The position numbers were made by a program, and so were the translations under genes. From Nitrosomonas sp. (GTDB lineage: Bacteria; Pseudomonadota; Gammaproteobacteria; Burkholderiales; Nitrosomonadaceae), in contig NZ_JAIEME010000025.1 in NCBI RefSeq assembly GCF_019752415.1, positions 42,551-106,550 of the forward strand: a stretch of DNA of 64,000 nucleotides. Direction: 5' to 3'. The first letter of the stretch is position 1; the number at the start of each line of letters is the position of its first letter. The notes under the pieces are model-generated. The model was given only the letters and a program-made list of their open reading frames with translations, made no database searches and was not told where the DNA came from. Positions 52,325-62,510 of the stretch are shown here, piece after piece.

Positions 52325-53202
52325 TTATTTCCGATAGTTGCGTGCGGCGAGGCGAGTTGCCAGCAAATTTATACAAAGACCTACAATAATTAAAGCAGCT
52401 GCACCGATTTTCCACGGATGGATGGGTCGTCCATCACCCATGCGGAACTCGCCAACCCGAACACTGGTACAAGCAGCGAGAATGACGCTACTGTCGCGGC
52501 CGGATAATGACTCAATAGCCAGTTCCATGTCGCAAAGCCCAACAGGGTAACCGGATACGCATTATAGCCAATGGCGGCGGCAGAGCGCCACGTGAGCCCG
52601 GATAAGCCTTCGAGATCCCAAAAGTTTTGTTCAAAGATGAACGACACCAGCAAGAGCGGAGGCCAAGCAACGAAACTTCCCCAAATGACCAGCGCCAGCA
52701 TATCGATCTTGCCGAACCGTTTGGAAATCAGATTGCCCGCGCCCCACGAAGCCGCGGCTGCAATGATCAGGCCCATGCCCAGCGCCGAGATATCACCGCC
52801 CAGATTGGCGGCGACAAGCCCGATACCGGAAAATGAAATAATCGCCCCGGCGATCTGCCAAACAGATGGCTTTTCATGCAGAAACATGACTGCCAACAAG
52901 ATGGTAAAGAACACCTGAATTTGCAACAGCAACGAAGCGAGACCAGCTGTTGTCCCGGCAGCCATGCCGAAAAATAGCAAAGTGAACTGCAATGCAAACA
53001 TGACAAACCCGAAAACCGCCACTTGCCGGAATGCGATACTAGGCCGCCGGATGAAAAAGACCGCCGGAAACGCAGCAAAAAAGAAACGCAACGCGCACAG
53101 CAGAATCGGCGGCAGCTCGTCAAGCCCCGCTTTGATCATGACGAAATTGAATCCCCAAATCACCGCCACCACGATGGCCAGTGCAATATGATGCAGGTGC
53201 AT
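52325..53202 (-). pseudogene. EamA/RhaT-family DMT exporter with C-terminal frameshift
   Basis: ORF 52390..53202 encodes EamA repeats; its last residues lose the pattern while overlapping ORF 52325..52528 carries PIHPWKIGAAALIIVGLCINLLATR in another frame. Confidence 0.85.
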
Positions 53203-53220
53203 TATTTTTTTGTATTTAAT

Positions 53221-55389
53221 TCAGTTAAGACAGCATTTTTTGTATTTCCGCCCGCTACCGCATGGGCAAGGATCGTTCCGGCCAATCTTCTTCACTCGAT
53301 TTCTTCCCTTCATCAGTACCTGAAGAGCCTGGTCGATGGGAACCGCCTCTCTCATATCTTTGGTTTTCTCATCCATTTTCTCATCTTGAGTCCACGGAAA
53401 GGCAAGGGAGACACCGAATCTCACGTCAGGGCCCGTTGAGGTCATGCAAAGACCAAACCACTTCGTGGCTTTCTCCCGGTATTTACGAAGCTTGCAGTAA
53501 GACTTCAGGCGAGGACTAGCCACTTTTGCTGGCTCATCGGTGCAGTGGAAGGTAATGCCTGTACCTTCCTTAAATCCGAACGTGGCATCATGCACCTTGC
53601 CATCAGCACGAGTCCAAGCAGCCAACCTGTCTACGGCACGACTCATTTCGGTCACAGCCTGCTCGCTCATTGCCAGGAGTAAAAAACCGAGATCAATCGT
53701 TGCTGGGTCTGGTCTGGCTTCAATTTCCTTCACCAATCGACCAATTGTCGTTTTTTTAGACCGAGTCAGAACACCATCGGGTGTGGCGGCTCCTTGCACC
53801 CCAGCTCGCCTCACCAATATCGCAATGTCTAATTCAGCCGAAAAATCATCAGATAAAAGCATCAGGTTAACGTCAGGCTGCACCCAGAGGTTTTTCTTCA
53901 AATGATAGCCAAGAATCGTTAATTCCTGCGATGCCATAAGTTGCTCAGCGTAGTTTGCCCGGCGGTTTACATAGCTAAGAAACTGTAGGGGAGACTGCAG
54001 CATCTCGGTCATGGCATCCAAAGCAAATACGTCCATAACCAACGGTGCTTGTACCAGATCGATGGATTCTGTCTTCAGGAATTGCCGTGCCTGAAAGCTC
54101 AAGGCTGGATAGTGATCACTAACGACACAGAAGATGTAAATCTCCTCGATGCCCTCCGTCAGTAGGATCTCGCGCTCGTCAGAAGCTACCAATCTATAAC
54201 CCTTATCAAGCAAGCATTTGGCACACGCGGCACCTTGGTCGTAGGCAGCCTGTACCGCCTTCTTGAAGTCGTTGCGAATAACCTGGTCATTCCCTTTTCT
54301 CGACTCAAGCGTCAGGCGCTTTGATTTTGCCTGCACGATGATGGCCCGATTGCCCCAAACGACAAGCACGTCGACGTCAGAAACTTTCGTCGACTTGGTC
54401 TTGAAGACATCAACGTTCAAATGAACGCACTTATTCCCAAACACCAAGCCGAGACGCTCGGCAACAAAATTTTCAGTGAAGTCGCCACGATTCTTCGAGA
54501 GTGTTGGACGATACTCTTCATCTTGATACATCCAATGATGGGGCGATTCGTATATCGCTTCGGCAAGAGAGTAGGCTTGTAATGATAGAAACTCTCCACC
54601 TGGCATCCGCAATAGGGGCATAGCCGTGATGACATTGAAGTCATGGAGGGCATTGAACCCTTCATTGCGTTCTATAGATGACAATTCAAATGCCACGAGT
54701 ACTCGCCTCACGATTTCGGTAGCAAGATTTGTCTTTACTGCAATTTCATCGGCTGTGAAGGCGAAAAGAGTAAGCATTGTCGATTCGTCCGGGTGCTGCT
54801 TTATCATGCGTTCACGAATTGCGCTAAAGTGATCGGCGTGGACTTCCTCGACTGCTTTCGCGACACGCGAAGCGTGGCCGATGTTAAAGCCTCGGTTTGC
54901 CTGGAGCCATTGCGCGTCAGCCGCGTACTTACGAACAGCTAGGTCCAAGTACTGAAAGTTGTACGCTGCTTCCCCGCTATAGAAAATCGGCTCCCGCAGC
55001 ACTTCCCCGCATTCAAATGGGTTGAAACCACTCTCTACCGCTTCCTTGGTCAGGCCTGACCAGAATTCTCCGGACAGGCATTGGTGTAACTCCTCAAGGA
55101 GTTGCTCTGTCGCATCAATGTATTCCTGCACTGTTCTTGGTGAAGGTAGCATCCAGTCGATATTGGCTTTTATCATCAAGCCGAGCAAAGTATTGATCTC
55201 CGTTCGGATGAGCCGTGAGGAAGAGAACATCTTCCTTATATCGGTTTCCTTCATGTCATCCGCGTGGAGGATCACGTTGTCACGGAAACAGATGTGGGCT
55301 ACTGCATGCACGTAGCCGGGTTGGCAACAAAGCACAGCTAGATCGGCAAAGACCTCTCGCTCTGCTCGCATGGTTTTCCTGTCAGTCAT
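53221..55389 (-). CDS. 722-aa PD-(D/E)XK-like (QAK variant) nuclease-signature protein with C-terminal SEC-C motif
   Basis: GDFTENFVAERLGLVFG ... SDVDVLVVWGNRAIIVQAKSKRLTLES (E-D-QxK pattern); C-terminus IGRNDPCPCGSGRKYKKCC. Confidence 0.75.
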   Translation of the reverse strand: MTDRKTMRAEREVFADLAVLCCQPGYVHAVAHICFRDNVILHADDMKETDIRKMFSSSRLIRTEINTLLGLMIKANIDWMLPSPRTVQEYIDATEQLLEELHQCLSGEFWSGLTKEAVESGFNPFECGEVLREPIFYSGEAAYNFQYLDLAVRKYAADAQWLQANRGFNIGHASRVAKAVEEVHADHFSAIRERMIKQHPDESTMLTLFAFTADEIAVKTNLATEIVRRVLVAFELSSIERNEGFNALHDFNVITAMPLLRMPGGEFLSLQAYSLAEAIYESPHHWMYQDEEYRPTLSKNRGDFTENFVAERLGLVFGNKCVHLNVDVFKTKSTKVSDVDVLVVWGNRAIIVQAKSKRLTLESRKGNDQVIRNDFKKAVQAAYDQGAACAKCLLDKGYRLVASDEREILLTEGIEEIYIFCVVSDHYPALSFQARQFLKTESIDLVQAPLVMDVFALDAMTEMLQSPLQFLSYVNRRANYAEQLMASQELTILGYHLKKNLWVQPDVNLMLLSDDFSAELDIAILVRRAGVQGAATPDGVLTRSKKTTIGRLVKEIEARPDPATIDLGFLLLAMSEQAVTEMSRAVDRLAAWTRADGKVHDATFGFKEGTGITFHCTDEPAKVASPRLKSYCKLRKYREKATKWFGLCMTSTGPDVRFGVSLAFPWTQDEKMDEKTKDMREAVPIDQALQVLMKGRNRVKKIGRNDPCPCGSGRKYKKCCLN

Positions 55390-55739
55390 TGCTCATCCAA
55401 AGTTGTCTGCTTTTTAAGTTTTGCAGCTGTCGAAAATTGACCATTTTCCACTCGCCAAATTGGGGCGATTTCTTCCGACTACTAATGTCAGAAATCAACT
55501 GCTCGATTTGTCTGCGCGCAACCCGTTGAAGTGTAAAGATGCCTTGTTGTGGTCAAATAAACCCGGAGACTTTGTTAAGTCTTTTTCAAATTCTACCGGA
55601 GGCGGATTCGTATAATAAGTGTAATTTTCTGAATTAACCGGTCAGCTGTTACCACTTGACCATTTAACTCGCAAAAGGAATACCAAAGAGAAAGGCCAGA
55701 TCTTACAACTGACATCCCATCCATCTGTGCTAACGCATA

Positions 55740-55782
55740 ATCTTTGGTGGATGGCGCTACGCTTATCCACCCTACTGCTCTG
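55740..55782. repeat. Single copy of a dispersed palindromic repeat (GTAGGGTGGATAAGCGTAGCGCCATCCACC type)
   Basis: ggtggatggcgctacgcttatccaccctac; inverted-repeat arms gtggat/atccac. Confidence 0.65.
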
Positions 55783-55816
55783 GGTGCATTGCCGCATCAG
55801 TACCGCTGATTACCGG

Positions 55817-58800
55817 CTAATGCGCTGAAAGAGTTGTTTTCGCCGCACGCTGTATCGAAATTCCCTTCACCACCGCATACACCGCCGGGAAAATAATCAG
55901 TGTCAGGATCGTAGCCGAAACCATACCGCCCACCATCGGCGCCGCAATCCGGCGCATTATTTCAGAGCCGGTGCCAGTGCTGAGCATGACCGGCAGCAAG
56001 CCTACCACGCTGCCGACGATGGTCATCATCACCGGACGTATTCGATAGACCGCGCCTTGTACAACGGCCTCGTACAGATCCGTCAGCGTTACTTTTTCCG
56101 CCAGTGCTTTGCGCTGCCGGGAGATCGTACTGAGCGACTGGTCAATAAATACCAGCATGACCATGCCGGATTCCGCGGCAATGCCGATCAGCCCAATGAA
56201 GCCGACGACTGCGGCAATGCTCAGGTTGTATTCGAGCCAGTACATCAGCCAGATCCCGCCGACCAGCGAAAAAGGCACCGACAGCATGACGATCAGCGTT
56301 TCAGTCAAACGGCCGAAATTTAGATACACCAGCAAGAACACCATCAAAATGGTGAGCGGCACGACCAGTTTCAATTTCTCGGTAGCGCGTTGCATATATT
56401 CAAACTGCCCGCTCCAGGTCGCATAGTACCCCGGCGGGAATTGCACTTGATCGCGCACGGCTTGTTGCGCATCGGCAATATAACCGCCGATATCGCGGTC
56501 GCGGATGTCGACGAAGATGTAAGCAGACAGCAGCGCATTCTCCGTACGAATACTCGGCGGCCCCTGCACCAGCTTGACTTGCGCCAATTGACCCAGCGGA
56601 ATCATCGTGCCGCCCATGGCGGGCACCAGCACTTGCGTGGCGATGGCTTGCGGATCGCTACGCAGTTCTCGCGGATAGCGGATCGCCACGTCAAAGCGCT
56701 CACGGCCCTCGACCGTGGTGGTAATCACTTGCCCGCCTAACGCAACCGAAATAACCTCGAGCAAATCACCGACCGCCAATCCGTAACGCGCCAACGCCAG
56801 ACGATCCGGTTCGATATCCAGGTAATAGCCGCCGGTAATGCGCTCGGCATAGGCACTGGCGGTATCCGGCACTGTTTTCACCACGGCTTCGATCTTCCGG
56901 GCAATGGTTTCGATCTCATCCAGATTGCTGCCGAACACTTTGATGCCGACCGGTGTGCGGATGCCGGTCGCCAGCATGTCGGTACGGTTTTTGATCGGCA
57001 TGGTCCAGGCGTTTGCGACACCGGGGATTTGCAACGCCTGATCGAGCTCGGCGATCAGTTTGTCGATCGTCATACCCGTGCGCCATTCGTTTTCCGGTTT
57101 CAGGTTGATGATGGTTTCGGTCATTTCCAATGGCGCTGGATCGGTAGCGGTATCGGCGCGCCCGGCTTTGCCGAAAACAGAGGCGACTTCTGGGAAAGTC
57201 ATGATGATTTTATTTTGCGTTTGCATCGTTTCCGCCGCTTTAGTCACCGAAATGCCCGGTAACGTGACAGGCATATACAACAGCGTGCCTTCGTTCAATG
57301 TCGGCATGAATTCCGTGCCCAATCGCATCGCCGGATAAGCGGTGGCAACCAGTACGCCTAATGCGATTACCAGTATGGATTTTTTCCAGCGCATTACCCC
57401 GGCCACAATCGGCTGATACCATCGAATCATGAAACGGCCCAGCCGATTATCTTCCTCACGCGGGATACGACCGCGTATCAGCAACAGGATCAACACCGGA
57501 ACCAGGGTGATGGACAGGAGCGCCGCACCGGCCATGGCAAACGTTTTGGTATACGCCAGCGGTTGAAACATACGCCCTTCCTGTGCTTCCAATGCAAATA
57601 CCGGAAGAAACGATACGGTAATAATTAATAAGCTGAAAAATAAAGATGGTCCGACTTCCTTACAAGCGGCGATCACTGCATTCGTGCGCGACTCTCCCGG
57701 CCTGAGTCGCGCCAGATGTTTATGCGAATTTTCCACCATGACGATCGCGGCATCGGTCATTTCCGCGATTGCCAGCGCGATGCCGGCCAGACTCATAATA
57801 TTGGAATTGATTCCGAGTTGCGCCATGGCGATGAAAGCAATCAGCACGCCAATTGGCAACATGATAATCGCCACCAGTGCACTGCGCACGTGCATCAGGA
57901 ATACCACGCAAACCAGCGCCACGATGACGATTTGCTCGACAAATACTTCCTGGAGCGTCGTAATGGCACGATGAATCAGCTCGGAGCGATTGTAAATGGA
58001 TTCAATCGAAACATCCTGCGGCAAGCCGGATTTGATTTCGTCAATTTTTGCTTCGAGCGCATGAATCACATCCAGCGCATTTTCACCATAGCGCGCCACC
58101 GCGATGCCGGAAACGGCTTCCCCCTCGCCATTCAGCTCCGTAATGCCGCGGCGTTCTCCGGGGATCAACTCCACCCGGGCGATATCCCGCAACAAGACCG
58201 GCTTGCCGATATGCGCCCTAACCACCAGATTTTCCAGATCACTAATGCCGCGCAGGTAACCCCGGCCACGCACCATATATTCCGTTTCCGCCAATTCAAT
58301 GACGCGCCCGCCGACATCTCGATTGCTGGCGGCGATGACTTCGGTAATTCTTTTCAGTGGAATATCGTAGGCTTGCAGGCGGCGCGGATCGACCGTGATT
58401 TGATAGGTTTTAACAAATCCACCGACGCTGGCGACTTCCGATATTCCGTGCGTGGTGGTTAGTTGATAACGCAAGAACCAGTCCTGAATGGTGCGTAATT
58501 CATCCAGGGTGCGATCCTTAGCGGTGACAACATATTGATAAAGCCAGCCAACTCCGGTTGCATCCGGACCAAGCGCAGGCCGCACATCCCGAGGTAGTTG
58601 GTTTGCCGCAAAGTTCAAATATTCCAGTACCCGCGATCGCGCCCAGTAAATATCCGTGCCATCTTCAAAAATGACATAAATAAACGAAACCCCAAATGCA
58701 GACTGGCCACGCACAATTTTTGACCGGGGCACGGCGAGCATGGCCGTGGTGAGCGGATAGGTCACCTGATCCTCGACAACCTGCGGTGCCTGTCCGGGAT

Positions 58801-58957
58801 ATTCCGTATAAATGATGACTTGTACATCGGATAGATCGGGGATCGCGTCGACCGGCATCTTCCATACGGCGTATATTCCCCAGCCAATAATAAAGGCTGT
58901 GCTTAACAGCACCAGAAAAACATGCCGGATCGACCATTCAATAATGTACCTGAGCAT
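55817..58957 (-). CDS. CusA/CzcA-family heavy-metal RND efflux permease
   Basis: 1046 aa from ATG 58957; PVDAIPDLSDVQVIIYTEYPGQAPQVVEDQVTYPL and RND TM motifs. Confidence 0.94.
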   Translation of the reverse strand: MLRYIIEWSIRHVFLVLLSTAFIIGWGIYAVWKMPVDAIPDLSDVQVIIYTEYPGQAPQVVEDQVTYPLTTAMLAVPRSKIVRGQSAFGVSFIYVIFEDGTDIYWARSRVLEYLNFAANQLPRDVRPALGPDATGVGWLYQYVVTAKDRTLDELRTIQDWFLRYQLTTTHGISEVASVGGFVKTYQITVDPRRLQAYDIPLKRITEVIAASNRDVGGRVIELAETEYMVRGRGYLRGISDLENLVVRAHIGKPVLLRDIARVELIPGERRGITELNGEGEAVSGIAVARYGENALDVIHALEAKIDEIKSGLPQDVSIESIYNRSELIHRAITTLQEVFVEQIVIVALVCVVFLMHVRSALVAIIMLPIGVLIAFIAMAQLGINSNIMSLAGIALAIAEMTDAAIVMVENSHKHLARLRPGESRTNAVIAACKEVGPSLFFSLLIITVSFLPVFALEAQEGRMFQPLAYTKTFAMAGAALLSITLVPVLILLLIRGRIPREEDNRLGRFMIRWYQPIVAGVMRWKKSILVIALGVLVATAYPAMRLGTEFMPTLNEGTLLYMPVTLPGISVTKAAETMQTQNKIIMTFPEVASVFGKAGRADTATDPAPLEMTETIINLKPENEWRTGMTIDKLIAELDQALQIPGVANAWTMPIKNRTDMLATGIRTPVGIKVFGSNLDEIETIARKIEAVVKTVPDTASAYAERITGGYYLDIEPDRLALARYGLAVGDLLEVISVALGGQVITTTVEGRERFDVAIRYPRELRSDPQAIATQVLVPAMGGTMIPLGQLAQVKLVQGPPSIRTENALLSAYIFVDIRDRDIGGYIADAQQAVRDQVQFPPGYYATWSGQFEYMQRATEKLKLVVPLTILMVFLLVYLNFGRLTETLIVMLSVPFSLVGGIWLMYWLEYNLSIAAVVGFIGLIGIAAESGMVMLVFIDQSLSTISRQRKALAEKVTLTDLYEAVVQGAVYRIRPVMMTIVGSVVGLLPVMLSTGTGSEIMRRIAAPMVGGMVSATILTLIIFPAVYAVVKGISIQRAAKTTLSAH

Positions 58958-58958
58958 G

Positions 58959-60518
58959 TCAGAGCCTCCCGTGGCTGTGCGCACCGTTGGCTGCTTCCAT
59001 GCGCACTAACACAAATTCACCGGCTGATTCTTCCGCTATCTCAAAGCTAATTTGCTGACCCGGCTTGAGTGATTGGAGTAGAGCCGGTTCCAGAAAACGA
59101 AAATCCATTGTCATGGCAGGCCACTGAAGACTTTCAATCGGGCCATGCACAAGTGTGACCGTCGCATGGGCTAAATCAATGGCTTTGATCGTTCCCTCGC
59201 CGTGATAGGTCATGCGGGAAGCGCTGGCAATCTGTTCACTGGTGCTTGTTTCTTGATGGTTTTGTCCAAATCCACTTAATGCATTCTTGAAATTGCTTTC
59301 CGCATCGATCAGAAAATTCGCCTTGACCACCACGGCTTCTCCGGCTCGAAGCCCGCCCAGCACCTCGGCGTAGCCATCGGCATGCGTTCCGAGTTTCACT
59401 GTGCGCGGCTCAAAGCGGCCTGTACCAAGATCGATCAATACCACCCGGCGGGTACCGGTATCCAGTACTGCGGAATCAGGTACCGTTAACACTTTATTTT
59501 TGCTATGAAACGAAGCAAATTCGACGTGCGCATACATGGCTGGCTTTAGCAGACCATCGGAATTGGAGAGAATAATGCGTACGATGGCTGTGCGCGTTTC
59601 GGGCGTTACCGCCGGGTATATAAATGCCACTTCACCGCTGAAAACCTTATCAGGATAAGCATCTATTCGAACAGTAGCCAACTGACCCGGATGAATGAGG
59701 CCGAGATCCTGTTCGAACACATCGGCCAACATCCAAACACTCGACAAATCTGCGATTTGATAAAGCATTTCTCCCGGCATGAAACGTTGTCCCATGACCG
59801 CCTGCTTTTCCAGAACCACACCATCGACTTTCGCACGTAACGTCATGTACTGTTGCACTTCACCGGTTTGCTGCAGTCGCCGCAACTCAGCTTCTGCGAT
59901 GTCCCAGTTACGCAGTTTTTGCAATGCGCCAGCAATTAGCCGTTGCATAGCAGCACGCACGTCCGCATTGCTGTCGGCAACGGATTGCAGTCCTCTTACC
60001 GCAATCAGGTATTCCTGTTGCGCGGTAATCAGCTCAGGGCTGTAGACATCCATCAAGGCCTCGCCTTTTCTTACTGTTTGCCCTGTAGTGTTCACATACA
60101 GCCGTTGAATCCAGCCTTCAAACTTGGTCGCCACGGTGTATTGTTTGCGTTCATCAATCTGAACCGTCGCTACCGCGCGCACAGTACGTATCAGCTCACG
60201 CAATTTTGCTGCTTCCGTGCGCACGCCCAGTTTCTGCACTTTTTCCGTGCTGATGGTCACGACATTTAGATCCGATGGCGGTTCATCGCCGTCATAAACC
60301 GGCAGATAATCCATTCCCATTGGATCTCTTTTCGGTACTGGAGAAGTATCCGGCAGGCCCATCGGGTTGCGATAGTACAAAATTTTCTTGGTTTTTTCCG
60401 GTTGGACTGTATCGCCATGAGCAGATTTTTGCGATTGCGTGCTGCCCCACCAATAACCAGCGGACATCAAGGCGGCCACTGTTAAGGCAAGCAACAATAA
60501 TTTAACGATCGATTTCAT
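58959..60518 (-). CDS. CusB-family periplasmic adaptor with N-terminal metal-binding and C-terminal CusF-like domains
   Basis: YYRNPMGLPDTSPVPKRDPMGMDYLPVY; MFP core; GEGTIKAIDLAHATVTLVHGPIESLQWPAMTMDFRFLEP (CusF-like). Confidence 0.92.
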   Translation of the reverse strand: MKSIVKLLLLALTVAALMSAGYWWGSTQSQKSAHGDTVQPEKTKKILYYRNPMGLPDTSPVPKRDPMGMDYLPVYDGDEPPSDLNVVTISTEKVQKLGVRTEAAKLRELIRTVRAVATVQIDERKQYTVATKFEGWIQRLYVNTTGQTVRKGEALMDVYSPELITAQQEYLIAVRGLQSVADSNADVRAAMQRLIAGALQKLRNWDIAEAELRRLQQTGEVQQYMTLRAKVDGVVLEKQAVMGQRFMPGEMLYQIADLSSVWMLADVFEQDLGLIHPGQLATVRIDAYPDKVFSGEVAFIYPAVTPETRTAIVRIILSNSDGLLKPAMYAHVEFASFHSKNKVLTVPDSAVLDTGTRRVVLIDLGTGRFEPRTVKLGTHADGYAEVLGGLRAGEAVVVKANFLIDAESNFKNALSGFGQNHQETSTSEQIASASRMTYHGEGTIKAIDLAHATVTLVHGPIESLQWPAMTMDFRFLEPALLQSLKPGQQISFEIAEESAGEFVLVRMEAANGAHSHGRL

Positions 60519-60529
60519 GGGAGACTCCA

Positions 60530-61918
60530 TCATCTGTGTTCATCATGCCGCTTGCCGACCAACAGCTCGATTTCCGCCAGCGCCTTGTGGTAACTTGCGA
60601 TTGCGGTAACCAAGCTGGTTTCGTAATCGAACACGGTCATTTGGTTATCCAGTACAGTCAGAAAATCAACGCGATTCACCTTGTACGCTGACAATGACGA
60701 TTCAACGGTCAGCCGCGCTTGCGGCAGGATGGTCGATTGATAAAGCTGCGCCGATTTGTAACTTTGCTCCGCAATGGCGAGCTGTTGCCGCGATGTGGCG
60801 GCGATCTCGTTGATTTGCGCCTGATGCAGGCTCATGGCCTGGTCGCGTAACGCCAATGCTTCCGAGACGCGCGGCTCCAGCTTGCTTTTGCGCCATACCG
60901 GCAGATTCATGGTCACGGTGAAACTGACCTCGTCGGCGCGCCCGGTGCCATCCAACCGGCTTTCGCGTTGTCCGTACATCAAGCGCGGCGTGAAGTCAGG
61001 GTAATAATCTTTTTGCGCCAGATCCAACACTTTGTCGCTGCGCGCGATCAAACTTTTCAACGCCAGCAAGCGCGGACGCTGGATCAAGGCGGCCTCATAC
61101 AATGCTTCCAGTTTCAAAGCCGGTTCATGGTAAAGCTGTACCGACAGCGGCGTCGGTGCTTTACTACCCATGCCGCGCCCCAGCGCACGCAGCAGATTCG
61201 CTTCGAACATCGGCTGCTCACGCGCGAGGCCGATCAGGCGATCCATCATCCGCGATACTTGCGTCTGCGCTTTCAACACATCGGCCTGACTGCCTTGGCC
61301 GACTTGATAACGTTCTTCCGCAATGCGCAAAAAATGTTCGAGGGTTTGCTTATTCTTCTCGACCAGCTTGATCAGTTCGAGCGTGAGTCCGAGATCGAAA
61401 TAGGCGGTTTTGAGGTCATGCACGATACGATTGATGGTTTCCTGATAGCCGTACTCGATCGCCTCTGCATCCTTGCTGGCTACCGCTTCGCGCAGATCGC
61501 GCTTGCCCGGGAAGGGTAATGTCTGCGCCAACCCGATCATCTTCATCGTCATGTCTTCGGTGCGAAACGGCGATGCGGCAATCGGCATATACAACACACC
61601 GATTTCAACTTGCGGATCGTCCAATGCACCTGCCGGCGCGACCCTTTGCTGCGCGGCTTGATGTTCCTGAGCCGCCGCCCGGATTTCTGGATTATTTTTC
61701 AGAGTTTCCGCGATCAAATCAGATAACAGCGGGGTGTTATGCACCAGAAGCGCGTCCTCGGTTGCTCTTTCAATTGACTTGGAAAAAATAATAGAACGAG
61801 ATTCTTGTGCTTGAGCGGTTATCGCGGTGATTGTCCATATTAATGCGATCATACCTGCGCGAATCATCGGAGCCGATTGGATTTGAACAAAAAATATTAA
61901 ATACATCAATGCCTCCAA
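60530..61918 (-). CDS. CusC/TolC-type outer membrane efflux protein
   Basis: OEP repeats (LIAETLKNNPEIRAAAQEHQAAQQRVAPAGALDDPQVEIG); upstream of cusB-like gene. Confidence 0.9.
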   Translation of the reverse strand: MEALMYLIFFVQIQSAPMIRAGMIALIWTITAITAQAQESRSIIFSKSIERATEDALLVHNTPLLSDLIAETLKNNPEIRAAAQEHQAAQQRVAPAGALDDPQVEIGVLYMPIAASPFRTEDMTMKMIGLAQTLPFPGKRDLREAVASKDAEAIEYGYQETINRIVHDLKTAYFDLGLTLELIKLVEKNKQTLEHFLRIAEERYQVGQGSQADVLKAQTQVSRMMDRLIGLAREQPMFEANLLRALGRGMGSKAPTPLSVQLYHEPALKLEALYEAALIQRPRLLALKSLIARSDKVLDLAQKDYYPDFTPRLMYGQRESRLDGTGRADEVSFTVTMNLPVWRKSKLEPRVSEALALRDQAMSLHQAQINEIAATSRQQLAIAEQSYKSAQLYQSTILPQARLTVESSLSAYKVNRVDFLTVLDNQMTVFDYETSLVTAIASYHKALAEIELLVGKRHDEHR

Positions 61919-62056
61919 GCCGTAATCAATGATACTGCCATGGCAGAAAACCTGCCGGCAGGTTATCGAATAGGGTTAGCGTGCATAGTTCGCCAATGCT
62001 ACTTGGTGTACTGAGTCTCGCTTAATATCCCCTACTCGCGCTTGCCCGAGTAAGGA

Positions 62057-62431
62057 TTAGGCGGTTAGAGGTGGGCGTTGCGGCTGTTCGGGTACAAATG
62101 AAATAAAACTGGGATGCAATGAAGTAATAGCGGAAGTGTCGTTGGTTAACATAGAGGCAGTGTAGCCAGACAGGATCGGCGTATTACTGTATGCGTTACA
62201 AGAGGTATCATCGCACGGCAGGCTTGATAACAAATGATCGGTTGTATTATCTGCTGTTTGCTTATGACAAGCTTCGTGATGATGGCTGTCGATAGTTATC
62301 GTTGATTTGTTATGATGACTGTTGATATTTTTTTCCTGCACACAAACTGATAAAACAGCCGCTGCTGTGGCCTGCAATGGCAGCCACAGCATAAAAAAAA
62401 CCAATAACCATTTGTAATTGCGTCTTTTCAT
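62057..62431 (-). CDS. Small exported His/Cys-containing protein linked to efflux operon
   Basis: Signal peptide MKRRNYKWLLVFFMLWLPLQATAAA; SHHNKS, DSHHHEACH, CDDTSC clusters. Confidence 0.65.
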   Translation of the reverse strand: MKRRNYKWLLVFFMLWLPLQATAAAVLSVCVQEKNINSHHNKSTITIDSHHHEACHKQTADNTTDHLLSSLPCDDTSCNAYSNTPILSGYTASMLTNDTSAITSLHPSFISFVPEQPQRPPLTA

Positions 62432-62510
62432 TTGTTTATTATAAACAATTTCAGGCTTATCGCTACATAAAGATTAAGTAGCCCAATCGTGCTGCTTCAT
62501 CAATCGAATA

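Noticed and set aside
55421-55615. Possible transposase remnant downstream/upstream of the SEC-C gene
   Set aside because: Translation LSARNPLKCKDALLWSNKPGDFVKSFSNSTGGGF shows nothing I can assign to an IS family.
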